A DNA stretch of 31,572 bases, from positions 1 through 31,572 of the forward strand of contig NZ_LSJI01000102.1 in the NCBI RefSeq assembly GCF_001557235.1. Reading direction: 5' to 3'. A program made the translations under genes and the position numbers. Below are positions 14,625 through 21,874 of this stretch, piece after piece. Source of the DNA: Phenylobacterium sp. CCH9-H3. Its GTDB lineage: Bacteria; Pseudomonadota; Alphaproteobacteria; Caulobacterales; Caulobacteraceae. The notes beneath the pieces are model-generated. The model had not been told where the DNA came from. It made no database searches and saw nothing but the letters and a program-made list of their open reading frames with translations. Within the stretch, counting starts at the first letter, position 1, and each line of letters begins with the position of its first letter.

Positions 14625-15785
14625 GTGAAACGCATCACGACGACCGAGCGCCCCGGCTGGGACCAGAAGGCCGAGGCGCTCGGCTTCACCTGGCGCCACC
14701 TGGACGGCGCACGGTACTGGGACGAGCGGGCCTACTACCAGTTCACGCTTCCCGAGATCGAAGACGGCGTCGAGGCGCCGGCGCGCGAGCTGCACGCCCT
14801 GTGCCTCGACCTGGTGGACGAGGTGGTGAAGAGCGAGGCGCTTATGGCCCGACTGGCCATCCCGGAGGCCTCGCGCGACGACGTGGCCGAGAGCTGGGCG
14901 CGCAGGGACCCCAGCCTCTACGGCCGCTTCGACTTCGCCTACGACGGGTCGGGTCCGGCGAAGCTCTTCGAGTACAACGCCGATACGCCCACCAGCATCT
15001 ACGAGACCGGCACGTTCCAGTGGATCTGGCTGGAGGACATGATCGCCGCCGGCGCCCTGCCGGCCAACGCCGACCAGTTCAACAGCCTGCACGAGAAGCT
15101 GGAGCAGCGGTTCGCGGCCATCTTCCCCACCGGCGGCTTCGTCCACTTCGCCAGCGACCCGGACGCGGTCGAGGATCGCCAGACGGTGAAGTACCTGGAG
15201 GACATCGCCGGTCAGGCGGGGATCGAGCCGAAGTTCGTCCCGATCGAGAGCATCGGCCTGGACGCCGACGGCCGCTTCGTCGACCAGGACAACTACATCA
15301 TCCAGGCGATCTTCAAGCTGTACCCGTGGGAGGAGATGTTCCGCGAGGACTACGCTTCCGAGATCAAGGGCTCGAAGACGCGGTTCATCGAGCCGGCGTG
15401 GAAAGCGATCCTCTCGAACAAGGGGATGCTGCCGCTGCTCTGGGCGCGGCACGCGGGCCATCCGAACCTGCTGCCGGCCTATTTCGAGGACGATCCCCGG
15501 GCCGCGGAGCTGGGCCGGTCCTATGTGAGGAAGCCGCTGTTCAGCCGCGAGGGCGCCAACATCGAGCTGGTGGACGACGGACGTCGAGCCAAGGTCCTGG
15601 ACCAGGGCTATGGCGAGGAAGGCCATATCCGCCAGGCCCTGCACCCTCTCAAATCCTTCGACGGAAACTATCCCGTCGTGGGCGCGTGGATCGTGGGCGA
15701 CGAACCCGCCGGTGTCGGCATCCGCGAGGACCGCAGCCGGGTCACCAAGAACCTCAGCCGCTTCGTGCCCCACGTGATCCTGTAG
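14625..15785 (+). CDS. yjfC: Glutathionylspermidine-synthase-like ATP-grasp ligase (YjfC family)
   Basis: A 386-residue protein equal to the synthetase half of glutathionylspermidine synthase, without the N-terminal CHAP amidase domain. Recognisable parts are the family start (RPGWDQKAEALGFTWRHLDG), FEYNADTPTSIYETGTFQW (substrate and nucleotide-site residues), YVRKPLFSREGANIEL (ATP-grasp lysine and phosphate-binding loop), and GAWIVGDEPAGVGIREDRSRVTKNLSRFVPHVI (metal-binding Asp/Asn at the end). It likely joins a carboxylate to an amine such as a polyamine, using ATP; the true substrates are unknown for YjfC-type enzymes. GTG at 14625 follows the pspA stop by 7 bases. A GC-rich hairpin at 15802 follows the stop. 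Confidence 0.9.
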   Translation: MKRITTTERPGWDQKAEALGFTWRHLDGARYWDERAYYQFTLPEIEDGVEAPARELHALCLDLVDEVVKSEALMARLAIPEASRDDVAESWARRDPSLYGRFDFAYDGSGPAKLFEYNADTPTSIYETGTFQWIWLEDMIAAGALPANADQFNSLHEKLEQRFAAIFPTGGFVHFASDPDAVEDRQTVKYLEDIAGQAGIEPKFVPIESIGLDADGRFVDQDNYIIQAIFKLYPWEEMFREDYASEIKGSKTRFIEPAWKAILSNKGMLPLLWARHAGHPNLLPAYFEDDPRAAELGRSYVRKPLFSREGANIELVDDGRRAKVLDQGYGEEGHIRQALHPLKSFDGNYPVVGAWIVGDEPAGVGIREDRSRVTKNLSRFVPHVIL

Positions 15786-15801
15786 GGCGGGCCGCAAAAG
15801 A

Positions 15802-15828
15802 GCGGAAGGCGCGGGCAGCGCCTTCCGC
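15802..15828 (+). terminator. GC-rich hairpin after the ATP-grasp gene
   Basis: GCGGAAGGCGC (15802-15812) pairs perfectly with GCGCCTTCCGC (15818-15828) around a 5-base loop, 17 bases after the stop codon. There is no T-run, which is common for terminators in high-GC alphaproteobacteria. A second weaker hairpin (GCTGCGC 15839-15845 with GCGCAGC 15854-15860) lies between it and the end of the small leftward gene. Confidence 0.65.
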
Positions 15829-15877
15829 AGTTGCAGGAGCTGCGCGTTGCGGAGCGCAGCCCTGGCGAACGGGGCCG

Positions 15878-16009
15878 CTACAGCAGCGCGAAGACGGCGA
15901 GGGCGACGGGCAGGACGAACACCACCGCCACCACCACGCCGAGGACAGTGTCGTGCAGGTGGCGTTGGGTGGCGTCCAGGCGGGCGTCGTCGAGGCAATG
16001 GCTGGTCAT
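15878..16009 (-). CDS. Small 43-residue single-pass membrane peptide, unknown
   Basis: A short reading frame, ATG 16009 to TAG 15878. It is preceded by a strong ribosome binding site (AGGAG, 6-base spacer). The product has a polar, His/Asp-rich N-terminus (MTSHCLDDARLDATQRHLHD) and then an almost uninterrupted hydrophobic helix (residues ~21-43, Val/Ala/Leu with one Pro). I do not recognise a family. The strong ribosome binding site, the clean soluble-plus-membrane layout, and its position filling an otherwise empty gap between the ATP-grasp gene and the LysR gene support coding. It lies downstream of the LysR gene on the same strand, 96 bases after a hairpin. Confidence 0.55.
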   Translation of the reverse strand: MTSHCLDDARLDATQRHLHDTVLGVVVAVVFVLPVALAVFALL

Positions 16010-16064
16010 GGGGAGCTCCTGGGGAGGGAGGCTTCGGATGACCGTGTTAAACGCCGAACAAGCG

Positions 16065-16089
16065 CGGCCGACAAAGGAGAAGTCGGCCG
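16065..16089 (-). terminator. Hairpin downstream of the LysR gene
   Basis: CGGCCGAC (16065-16072) and GTCGGCCG (16082-16089) form a perfect 8-bp stem with a 9-base loop, 16 bases past the LysR-gene stop. The leftward sequence after it (CGCTTGTTCGGCG) is only weakly T-rich, so termination strength is uncertain. Confidence 0.5.
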
Positions 16090-16105
16090 TTCAGTTGATC
16101 CTGGA

Positions 16106-17017
16106 TCACTCGAACCGCTCCAGCCCGTCGGCGTCGGCCTGGGCCAGAAGCCAGTTGCGGAACTTGCGGATGTCGGGCCGCTCCGCCTTTTCCGGCAGGC
16201 TGAGGATCCATTGGCTGAACGGGCTGCGCAGCTCGACGTCGAAGGGCTTCACCAGCCGTCCGGTGGCCAATTCGTCCAGCACCAGGGCCCGCTCGCCCAG
16301 GGCGACGCCGCGCCCGGCGATCGCCGCCTCGATGGCCAGGTAGACGTTTGAGAACTGCTGTCCCCGCCGCCATTCCACCTCCGGCGCTCCGGCCAGCGCC
16401 AGCCAGTCGCCCCAATGCGGTTCGCCCTGGGCCAGGTAGACGTCGGCCAGCAGGTGGGCGTTTGCCAGGTCCCGTGGCGTCTCGAGCCGGGTGTGCTCCA
16501 GCAGGCGCGGGCTGCACACCGGGAACATGAACAGGGACACCAGTTTCTTCGCATGCAGGCCGGGATAGGGGCCGCGGCCGAACCGGATCGCCACGTCATA
16601 GCGATCGCGAACAAGGTCCACGGCGGTGTCGGAGGCGGCCACCAGCACCTGGATGTCCGGGTGGCGCTCGTTGAAGAGGTGCAGGCGCGGCACCAGCCAG
16701 CGGGCGGCGAAGGAATGCATGGCGGTGACGGCGAGCACGCCCGGCCGTTCGCTGCGCACCTCGGCCACCGCCTCCTCCATGAGGCTCAGGCCCTGGCGGA
16801 CGCCCGTGGCCAGACGCCGGCCGGTCTCGGTAAGACGGACCGCGCGGTTGAATCGCTCGAAGAGCCGCGTGGCGAGCTCGGTCTCCAGCGCCTTGATCTG
16901 GCGGCTGACGGCGCCGGGGGTGATGGCCAGCTCCTCGGCCGCCTGCAGGAAGCTCTCGTGCCGCGCCGCCGCCTCGAAGACCCGCAGGGCGGTGAGGGGA
17001 AGGCGCGGCCCGCTCAT
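16106..17017 (-). CDS. LysR-family transcriptional regulator, GcvA-like
   Basis: A 303-residue regulator. The winged helix-turn-helix (~6-65) reads LPLTALRVFEAAARHESFLQAAEELAITPGAVSRQIKALE, the GcvA/AmpR-type start (LPPLxALRxFEAAARHxSF, key residues only). The effector-binding domain follows: WLVPRLHLFNERHPDIQV (~105-122), AIRFGRGPYPGLHAKKL (~150-166), and a final Trp/Leu-rich segment PFSQWILSLPEKAERPDIRKFRNWLL. ATG 17017 overlaps the nth stop by 4 bases (ATGA), so it is transcribed with nth rather than divergent from a target operon, and its targets cannot be guessed from the neighbours. A longer in-frame start at 17074 lies inside nth and is rejected. Confidence 0.9.
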   Translation of the reverse strand: MSGPRLPLTALRVFEAAARHESFLQAAEELAITPGAVSRQIKALETELATRLFERFNRAVRLTETGRRLATGVRQGLSLMEEAVAEVRSERPGVLAVTAMHSFAARWLVPRLHLFNERHPDIQVLVAASDTAVDLVRDRYDVAIRFGRGPYPGLHAKKLVSLFMFPVCSPRLLEHTRLETPRDLANAHLLADVYLAQGEPHWGDWLALAGAPEVEWRRGQQFSNVYLAIEAAIAGRGVALGERALVLDELATGRLVKPFDVELRSPFSQWILSLPEKAERPDIRKFRNWLLAQADADGLERFE

Positions 17018-17688
17018 GACGCCAGGAACAGATGCCGCGAGGGGCAGAGGTCGGCTACATGGCATTCCGCGCACTTGGGCCGGCGGGCCGTGCAGACGTA
17101 GCGGCCGTGCAGGATCAGCCAGTGGTGGGCCCGGGTCAGGTAGGGCTCGGGCACGATCGCCATCAGGTCGGCCTCGACCTTGTCGGGCGTCTTGCCGACG
17201 GAGAGTCCCAGGCGGTGCGACACGCGGAACACGTGGGTGTCGACGGCGATGGCGGGCTCGATGCGCAGCTCGTTCAGCACCACGGAGGCGGTCTTGCGGC
17301 CGACGCCCGGCAGCTTCTGAAGCGCCTCTCGGTCCAGGGGCACCTCGCCGCCGTGCTGGGCGATCAGGATCTCGGCCATCCGGATCACGTTCTTGGCCTT
17401 CATGTTGTAGAGGCCGATGGACGAGATGAACGGCTTCAGGCCGTCCTCCCCCAGCGCCAGCATCTTCTGCGGCGTGTCGGCGGCCGCGAAGAGTTTCGCC
17501 GTGGCCTTGTTCACCGAAACGTCGGTGGCCTGGGCCGACAGGGCGACCGCCACCACCAGCTCGTAGGGGCTGGAATAGTTCAGCTCGGTCCGCGGATCGG
17601 ATTCATAGCCCTCGAACCGCTCGAACAGCTCGGCGATCCGTGCCGCCTCGGCGGGCTTCAGCTTGCTGCGGGCGGGGGGCTTGGCCAT
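17014..17688 (-). CDS. nth: Endonuclease III (DNA glycosylase/AP lyase)
   Basis: Removes oxidised pyrimidines and nicks the AP site in base-excision repair. The 224-residue protein contains the helix-hairpin-helix LPGVGRKTASVVLNEL with the catalytic Lys, the GPD-equivalent IAVDTHVFRVSHRLGL with the catalytic Asp, and the C-terminal [4Fe-4S] motif C-x6-C-x2-C-x5-C (CTARRPKCAECHVADLC). ATG 17688 is chosen over a TTG three codons upstream (17697). A LysR gene is coupled downstream, and a paired inverted repeat lies just upstream of the start (17722-17860). Confidence 0.95.
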   Translation of the reverse strand: MAKPPARSKLKPAEAARIAELFERFEGYESDPRTELNYSSPYELVVAVALSAQATDVSVNKATAKLFAAADTPQKMLALGEDGLKPFISSIGLYNMKAKNVIRMAEILIAQHGGEVPLDREALQKLPGVGRKTASVVLNELRIEPAIAVDTHVFRVSHRLGLSVGKTPDKVEADLMAIVPEPYLTRAHHWLILHGRYVCTARRPKCAECHVADLCPSRHLFLAS

Positions 17689-17721
17689 CGCCGGCAAACT
17701 GCCTTGCGCCTCCCAAGCTTG

Positions 17722-17860
17722 TCATCCCGGTTTTGGCTTAGCCAAAGACCGGGACCCCGACCTGTCGAGCTGGGGGCGGAGCAGGGTGGCGCGGTGTCAC
17801 CCAGCCTTCGAGCGCCACACATCGGGGTCCCGGTCTTCGCGTGCCGCGAAACCGGGATGC
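17722..17860. repeat. Paired inverted repeat with TCATCCCGG...ACCGGGACCCCGA arms
   Basis: Two ~38-base arms in opposite orientation (17723-17760 and 17822-17859) flank a 61-base spacer. The outer parts (CATCCCGGTTT) and inner parts (AGACCGGGACCCCGA) match exactly; the arm centres differ (TTGGCTTAGCCAA versus TTCGCGTGCCGCGAA) but each is self-complementary, so the hairpin is kept while its sequence changes. This is REP/BIME-like behaviour. It fills the gap between the convergent-facing 5' end of nth and the 3' end of the dehydrogenase gene. A degenerate half copy lies at 10223. Confidence 0.8.
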
Positions 17861-17870
17861 CAAAGGTGAT

Positions 17871-18644
17871 TTACCCCCGATCCACCGCGAACGGCCCGAA
17901 GGCCTGCTGGACCGGCATGATCTCGAGCGTGTTGACGTTGATGTGGGCCGGGAGCCTCAGCACGCTCTCGCAGACCAGGGCCACGTCGTCGGCGCTCATG
18001 GCGTGGACGCCTTGGTAGACCTTGCCGGCCGCGTCCGCGTCACCCTTGAAGCGGACCACGGAGAACTCAGTCTCGGCCATGCCGGGCTCGATGGAGGTGA
18101 CCCGCACCTTCGCGCCCAGCAGGTCGGCCCGCAGGTTCAGGGAGAACTGACGCACGAAGCTCTTGGTCGCGCCGTACACATTGCCGCCGGGGTAGGGATA
18201 GTTGGCGGCCACGGAAGAGATGTTGAGGATGTCGCCGCGGTCGCGGGCCACCATGCCCGGCAGCACCGCACGGGTGATGCGCACAAGGCCGGTGACATTG
18301 GTGGCGATCATCGTCTCCCAGTCGTCGAGCGACGCCTCGTGGGCCTTGTTCAGGCCGAGGGCCAGGCCGGCGTTGTTGTAGAGGATGTCGATCGCCTCGA
18401 AGGCGGCCGGCAGGCTGGGCAGCAGGGCTTCGACCGACGCCTCGTCGGTGACGTCGAGCTCGCGGGCGAGCAGCCGGTCGGTTCCGAGCTCGGCGGCGAG
18501 GGCGGCCAGGCGCTCGGCCCGCCGGCCGGTAGCGATCACCCGCCCGCCGGCGGCGATCAGCCGGCGGGTCATGGCCTCCCCGAAGCCCGAGGTGGCGCCC
18601 GTCACCAGGGCGATGCGCCCGTCAGCCCACGTCTCGCTCATCAT
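17871..18644 (-). CDS. ydfG: Short-chain dehydrogenase, YdfG-like (NADP+-dependent 3-hydroxy acid dehydrogenase)
   Basis: A 257-residue SDR. The NADP-binding motif is LVTGATSGFGEA with ATGRR after beta-2 (NADP preference), then YNNAGLALG (NNAG), NISSVA with the catalytic Ser, and the Tyr-x3-Lys in GGNVYGATKSFVRQFSLNLR. DDWETMIATNVTGLV, IEPGMAETEFSVVRFKGD and LPAHINVNTLEIMPV are close to E. coli YdfG, which oxidises L-allo-threonine/serine and reduces malonic semialdehyde. ATG 18644 overlaps the stop of the upstream DJ-1-like gene (ATGA), implying an operon. A longer frame to 18713 is rejected because it would run into that gene. Confidence 0.92.
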   Translation of the reverse strand: MMSETWADGRIALVTGATSGFGEAMTRRLIAAGGRVIATGRRAERLAALAAELGTDRLLARELDVTDEASVEALLPSLPAAFEAIDILYNNAGLALGLNKAHEASLDDWETMIATNVTGLVRITRAVLPGMVARDRGDILNISSVAANYPYPGGNVYGATKSFVRQFSLNLRADLLGAKVRVTSIEPGMAETEFSVVRFKGDADAAGKVYQGVHAMSADDVALVCESVLRLPAHINVNTLEIMPVQQAFGPFAVDRG

Positions 18645-19207
18645 CCCACCTTCGCCACGGAATCCACGATCTGCGCCGCCGCCTGCGGGCCGATGAGGCG
18701 CTCCACGATCCATGCGGCCAGGTCCTGGGTGGCCAGGCAGCCGCCGCCGGTGGCGACATTGCCGTGGATCACCAGGGGCCGGCGCTCGGTGCGCACGCCC
18801 ATCGCCTCGAGCTCGGCGAAGACGCTGGGATAGGTGGTTGCGCTCAGCCCTTCAAGCAGCCCCAGGGCCGCCAGGATCAGGACACCGGAATCGATGGCGG
18901 CGATGAGTTGCCGGGACGGGTCCAGCCGCAGCGCGGCGAGGAACGCAGGATCCTTGATCTTCAGGCGGCTACCGGGGCCGCTGACGATGAAGACCGCATC
19001 GGCGTCCGCGGCCCAGGACAGCGGCTCGTGCCGGTCGATGGCCAGGCCGGAATAGGAAGAAAAGCGGGGCTGATCGGCGCAGATGCGCACGTCCCACTCG
19101 CCGTCGTAGGCGGCGTAGGTGGGGTCTTTGACGCGGTAGAACAGGTCCCAGGGCATGAACAGGTCCACGTCCGTGAACCCCTCGAACCCGATCATGGCGA
19201 TCTTCAT
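18641..19207 (-). CDS. DJ-1/PfpI-family protein lacking the nucleophile cysteine
   Basis: A 188-residue protein of the class I glutamine-amidotransferase-like DJ-1/PfpI superfamily. It has KIAMIGFEGFTDVDLFMPWDLF at the N-terminus (key residues G-F-x-D-x-D), ADAVFIVSGPGSR in the middle, and the nucleophile-elbow region LIAAIDSGVLILAALGLLEGLSATTYPS. In active relatives this elbow reads S-V-C-T-G-A-x-x-L-A-x-A-G-L-L-x-G; here the Cys position is Asp106, and the usual Glu near residue 21 is Asp. It is therefore unlikely to be a standard cysteine-dependent glyoxalase or hydratase. It is coupled to the downstream YdfG-like gene. Confidence 0.85.
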   Translation of the reverse strand: MKIAMIGFEGFTDVDLFMPWDLFYRVKDPTYAAYDGEWDVRICADQPRFSSYSGLAIDRHEPLSWAADADAVFIVSGPGSRLKIKDPAFLAALRLDPSRQLIAAIDSGVLILAALGLLEGLSATTYPSVFAELEAMGVRTERRPLVIHGNVATGGGCLATQDLAAWIVERLIGPQAAAQIVDSVAKVG

Positions 19208-19306
19208 GCGCAGCCTCCGTCGATGCCGAGGGCCTCAGTTGGGACGGTCGCGCCCGGGCCGTGAGAGCCAGTTCCGCGGGCGTGGACTTCGCTCTATCCT
19301 GGCCTC

Positions 19307-19783
19307 ATGAGCCGGCCGCTCTACATGGACGCCGAGATCAAGCCGAACCGCTCCCTGTCCGAGCGGGGGTTCGTGATCCTCATCTCGATCGTCACGGCGG
19401 CCAATGTCGCATCGGCCATCGTCTTCATCCGCATGGGCGCGCACTACGTGGTGCCGTTCCTGGGCCTCGACGTCCTGGCGGTGGCGTTCGCCTTCGCGGT
19501 GAGCTTCCGGGCTGGCCGCGTGATCGAGCGGGTCCAGGTCAGCCCGGCGCAGGTGCGCATCACCCGCGAGACGCCCAAGGACGTCCGGGTGATCTGGGAA
19601 AGCCCCACCGCGTTCACCCGCGTCGCCACGGTGCGCGACGAGGAGGATCGGGTGATGGCTCTGACCCTGAGGCTGTCCGGGCGGGAGACCGCTGTGGCCG
19701 CGGCCCTCAGCCCCGGCGAGCGCGGCGAGTTCGCCAAGGCCCTGGAGGACGCCATCTGGCGCGCCAGGCGCGGCGCTACCTGA
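19307..19783 (+). CDS. DUF2244 membrane protein
   Basis: A 158-residue protein with the DUF2244 layout. A short N-terminal segment (MDAEIKPNRSLSERGF) precedes two closely spaced membrane helices (~22-43 and ~49-67). A soluble C-terminal part follows, with VQVSPAQVRITRE and RLSGRETAVAAALSPGERGEFAKALEDAI, where the final 'SP-x-E-R-x-x-F-A-x-x-L' is typical. The function of the family is unknown; in related genomes it often lies close to nth. Its 3' end overlaps the convergent M48 protease gene by 8 bases. No clear ribosome binding site precedes ATG 19307. Confidence 0.8.
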   Translation: MSRPLYMDAEIKPNRSLSERGFVILISIVTAANVASAIVFIRMGAHYVVPFLGLDVLAVAFAFAVSFRAGRVIERVQVSPAQVRITRETPKDVRVIWESPTAFTRVATVRDEEDRVMALTLRLSGRETAVAAALSPGERGEFAKALEDAIWRARRGAT

Positions 19784-20558
19784 CCGCGGGGGTCCCGGCC
19801 ACCGCCGCCTTCAGCTCCGCCAGGCGGCGATCGTCGGCGGGATGGGTGGAGATCACTTCGGGCGGCTTGCCGGCCGCCTCGGCCCGGGCGGTCATCCGCT
19901 CCCAGAAGCGCACCGCCGCGGCGGGGTCCATGCCGGCCTTGCGCATCAGATCCACGCCCACGCGGTCGGCTTCCAGCTCGTGGCGACGGGAGTAGGGCAG
20001 GATCACGCCGAACATGGCGCCCATGCCGAGGGCCGCCCCGATCTCGTCGGCGTACTGCCCGGCGTCCTCGGCAATCAGCCGCTCGATGATGGCGACGCCG
20101 GCCTGAACCGCCAGTTCCTGGCTCACCCGCTCGGCGGAATGGCGCGCGATCACGTGGCCCACCTCGTGGCCGAGGACGGAGCCGATCTCCGCGTCGCTCT
20201 GGGCGAACTCCAGCAGCCCGCGGAAGAACCCGACCCTACCGTTTGGCAGGACGAAGGCGTTGAACTCGGGGCTGTCCAGCACTGTGAACGACCAGTCGAG
20301 ATCGGTGCGGCCGGCCGCCTTCACCAGCGGCGCGCCGATCCGGGCGAGGCGCGCGTGCGCCGCCGGGTCGGCGACCGGCGGGACCTTGGCGGCCATCTCG
20401 GCCCAGGCCTGGTCGGCGAGGGTGGCGAGCTGGCCGTCGTCGACGACCACGAACTGCCGCCGGCCCGTGGCCTCGTTCTCACTGCAGCCGGCGAGGGCGG
20501 AGGCCCCCAGCGCCGCCATGAACCCCCGACGCGACAGTCCCCAGCAGGCGCGGCACAT
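19776..20558 (-). CDS. M48-family metalloprotease, Tat-type lipoprotein
   Basis: A 260-residue zinc peptidase. The N-terminus carries a twin-arginine-like SRRGFMAAL and a lipobox LAGC (Cys25), so a Tat-exported lipoprotein is likely. The peptidase domain shows NAFVLPNGRVGFFRGLL, the HExxH motif (GHEVGH, His131-Glu132-His135) and the downstream ligand Glu in RHELEADRVGVDLM; STHPADDRRLAEL is the usual C-terminal signature. It resembles the BepA/LoiP/YcaL group involved in outer-membrane protein quality control. ATG 20558 follows the hslU stop by one base, placing it at the end of the hslV-hslU operon; the longer frame to 20621 lies inside hslU and is rejected. Confidence 0.9.
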   Translation of the reverse strand: MCRACWGLSRRGFMAALGASALAGCSENEATGRRQFVVVDDGQLATLADQAWAEMAAKVPPVADPAAHARLARIGAPLVKAAGRTDLDWSFTVLDSPEFNAFVLPNGRVGFFRGLLEFAQSDAEIGSVLGHEVGHVIARHSAERVSQELAVQAGVAIIERLIAEDAGQYADEIGAALGMGAMFGVILPYSRRHELEADRVGVDLMRKAGMDPAAAVRFWERMTARAEAAGKPPEVISTHPADDRRLAELKAAVAGTPAVR

Positions 20559-20559
20559 C

Positions 20560-21858
20560 CTACAGGATGAACTTGCTGAGGTCGGCGTTGCCCGCCAGTT
20601 CGCCGACACGTCCCTGCACATAGGCCGCGTCGATGGCGATGGTCTCGCCGGTGCGGTCGGCGGCCGTGAAGCTGATCTCCTCCATCACCTTCTCCAGCAC
20701 CGTCTGCAGCCGCCGGGCGCCGATGTTCTCCACCGAGCCGTTCACCGCCACCGCGGCGTCGGCCAGGGCGTCGTAGGCGTCTTCCGTAAAGGTCAGGGTC
20801 ACGCCCTCGGTGGCTAGCAGGGCCTGGTGCTGGCGGACCAGGTTGGCCTCGGGCTCCACCAGGATGCGGCGCATGTCCTCGCGGGTCAGGGCCTTCAGCT
20901 CCACCCGGATCGGCAGGCGGCCCTGCAGCTCGGGCAGGAGGTCGGACGGCTTGGCCACGTGGAAGGCGCCCGAGGCGATGAAGAGGATGTGGTCGGTCTT
21001 CACCGGCCCGTACTTGGTGGAAACGGTTGTCCCCTCGATGAGCGGCAGCAGGTCGCGCTGGACCCCCTCGCGGCTGACGTCCGCGCCGGCGCGCTCGCGG
21101 CTGGAGGCCACCTTGTCGATCTCGTCCAGGAAGACGATGCCCTGGTTCTCGGCCAGGGACAGGGCCTCGGTGGTCAGGGCCTCCTGGTCGACCAGCTTGT
21201 CACTCTCCTCCGCGATCAGGGGCGCCCAGGCGCCTGACACGCTGGTCTTGTGGGTCTTCGTGCGGCCGCCGAAGGCCTTGCCGAACATCTCGCCGATGTT
21301 GAGCATGCCCATGTTGGGCTGGCCCGGGATCTCCATCATCGGCATGGACGGCCCGCTGTCGGCGAGCTGCAGCTCCACCTCCTTGTCGTCCAGTTCCCCG
21401 GCGCGCAGCTTCTTGCGGAAGCTCTCCCGCGCGGCGGTGGAGCTCGGGCCGGTGAGGGCGTCCAGGATGCGCTCTTCCGCGGCGGCCTCGGCGCGGGCGC
21501 GGACGCCGGCGCGGCGCTTCTCGCGCACCATGGCGATGGCGCTTTCGACCAGGTCGCGGACGATCTGGTCCACATCGCGGCCGACGTAGCCCACCTCGGT
21601 GAACTTGGTGGCCTCGACCTTCAGGAACGGCGCCTGGGCCAGCTTGGCGAGGCGGCGGGCGATCTCGGTCTTGCCGACGCCGGTGGGGCCGATCATCAGG
21701 ATGTTCTTGGGCGTGACCTCGTCGCGCAGATCGTCCGGCACGCGCCGGCGGCGCCAGCGGTTGCGCAGGGCGACGGCCACGGCCTTCTTGGCCTCGTGCT
21801 GTCCGACGATGTAGCGGTCGAGTTCGGAGACGATCTCGCGGGGGGAAAATTCGGTCAT
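20560..21858 (-). CDS. hslU: ATP-dependent protease ATPase subunit HslU
   Basis: A hexameric AAA+ unfoldase that feeds HslV. The 432-residue protein has [34 protein letters not shown] at the start (key D-R-Y-I-V-G-Q), Walker [12 protein letters not shown], the pore motif [17 protein letters not shown] (GYVG), the insertion I-domain (~110-230), Walker [13 protein letters not shown], and the C-terminal tail ending DLSKFIL, which activates HslV. ATG 21858 gives the normal N-terminus; an open frame continues upstream without family similarity. Unusually, it is separated from hslV by a secreted-protein gene. Confidence 0.97.
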   Translation of the reverse strand: MTEFSPREIVSELDRYIVGQHEAKKAVAVALRNRWRRRRVPDDLRDEVTPKNILMIGPTGVGKTEIARRLAKLAQAPFLKVEATKFTEVGYVGRDVDQIVRDLVESAIAMVREKRRAGVRARAEAAAEERILDALTGPSSTAARESFRKKLRAGELDDKEVELQLADSGPSMPMMEIPGQPNMGMLNIGEMFGKAFGGRTKTHKTSVSGAWAPLIAEESDKLVDQEALTTEALSLAENQGIVFLDEIDKVASSRERAGADVSREGVQRDLLPLIEGTTVSTKYGPVKTDHILFIASGAFHVAKPSDLLPELQGRLPIRVELKALTREDMRRILVEPEANLVRQHQALLATEGVTLTFTEDAYDALADAAVAVNGSVENIGARRLQTVLEKVMEEISFTAADRTGETIAIDAAYVQGRVGELAGNADLSKFIL

Positions 21859-21874
21859 GTCGGCCGCTAGATAG

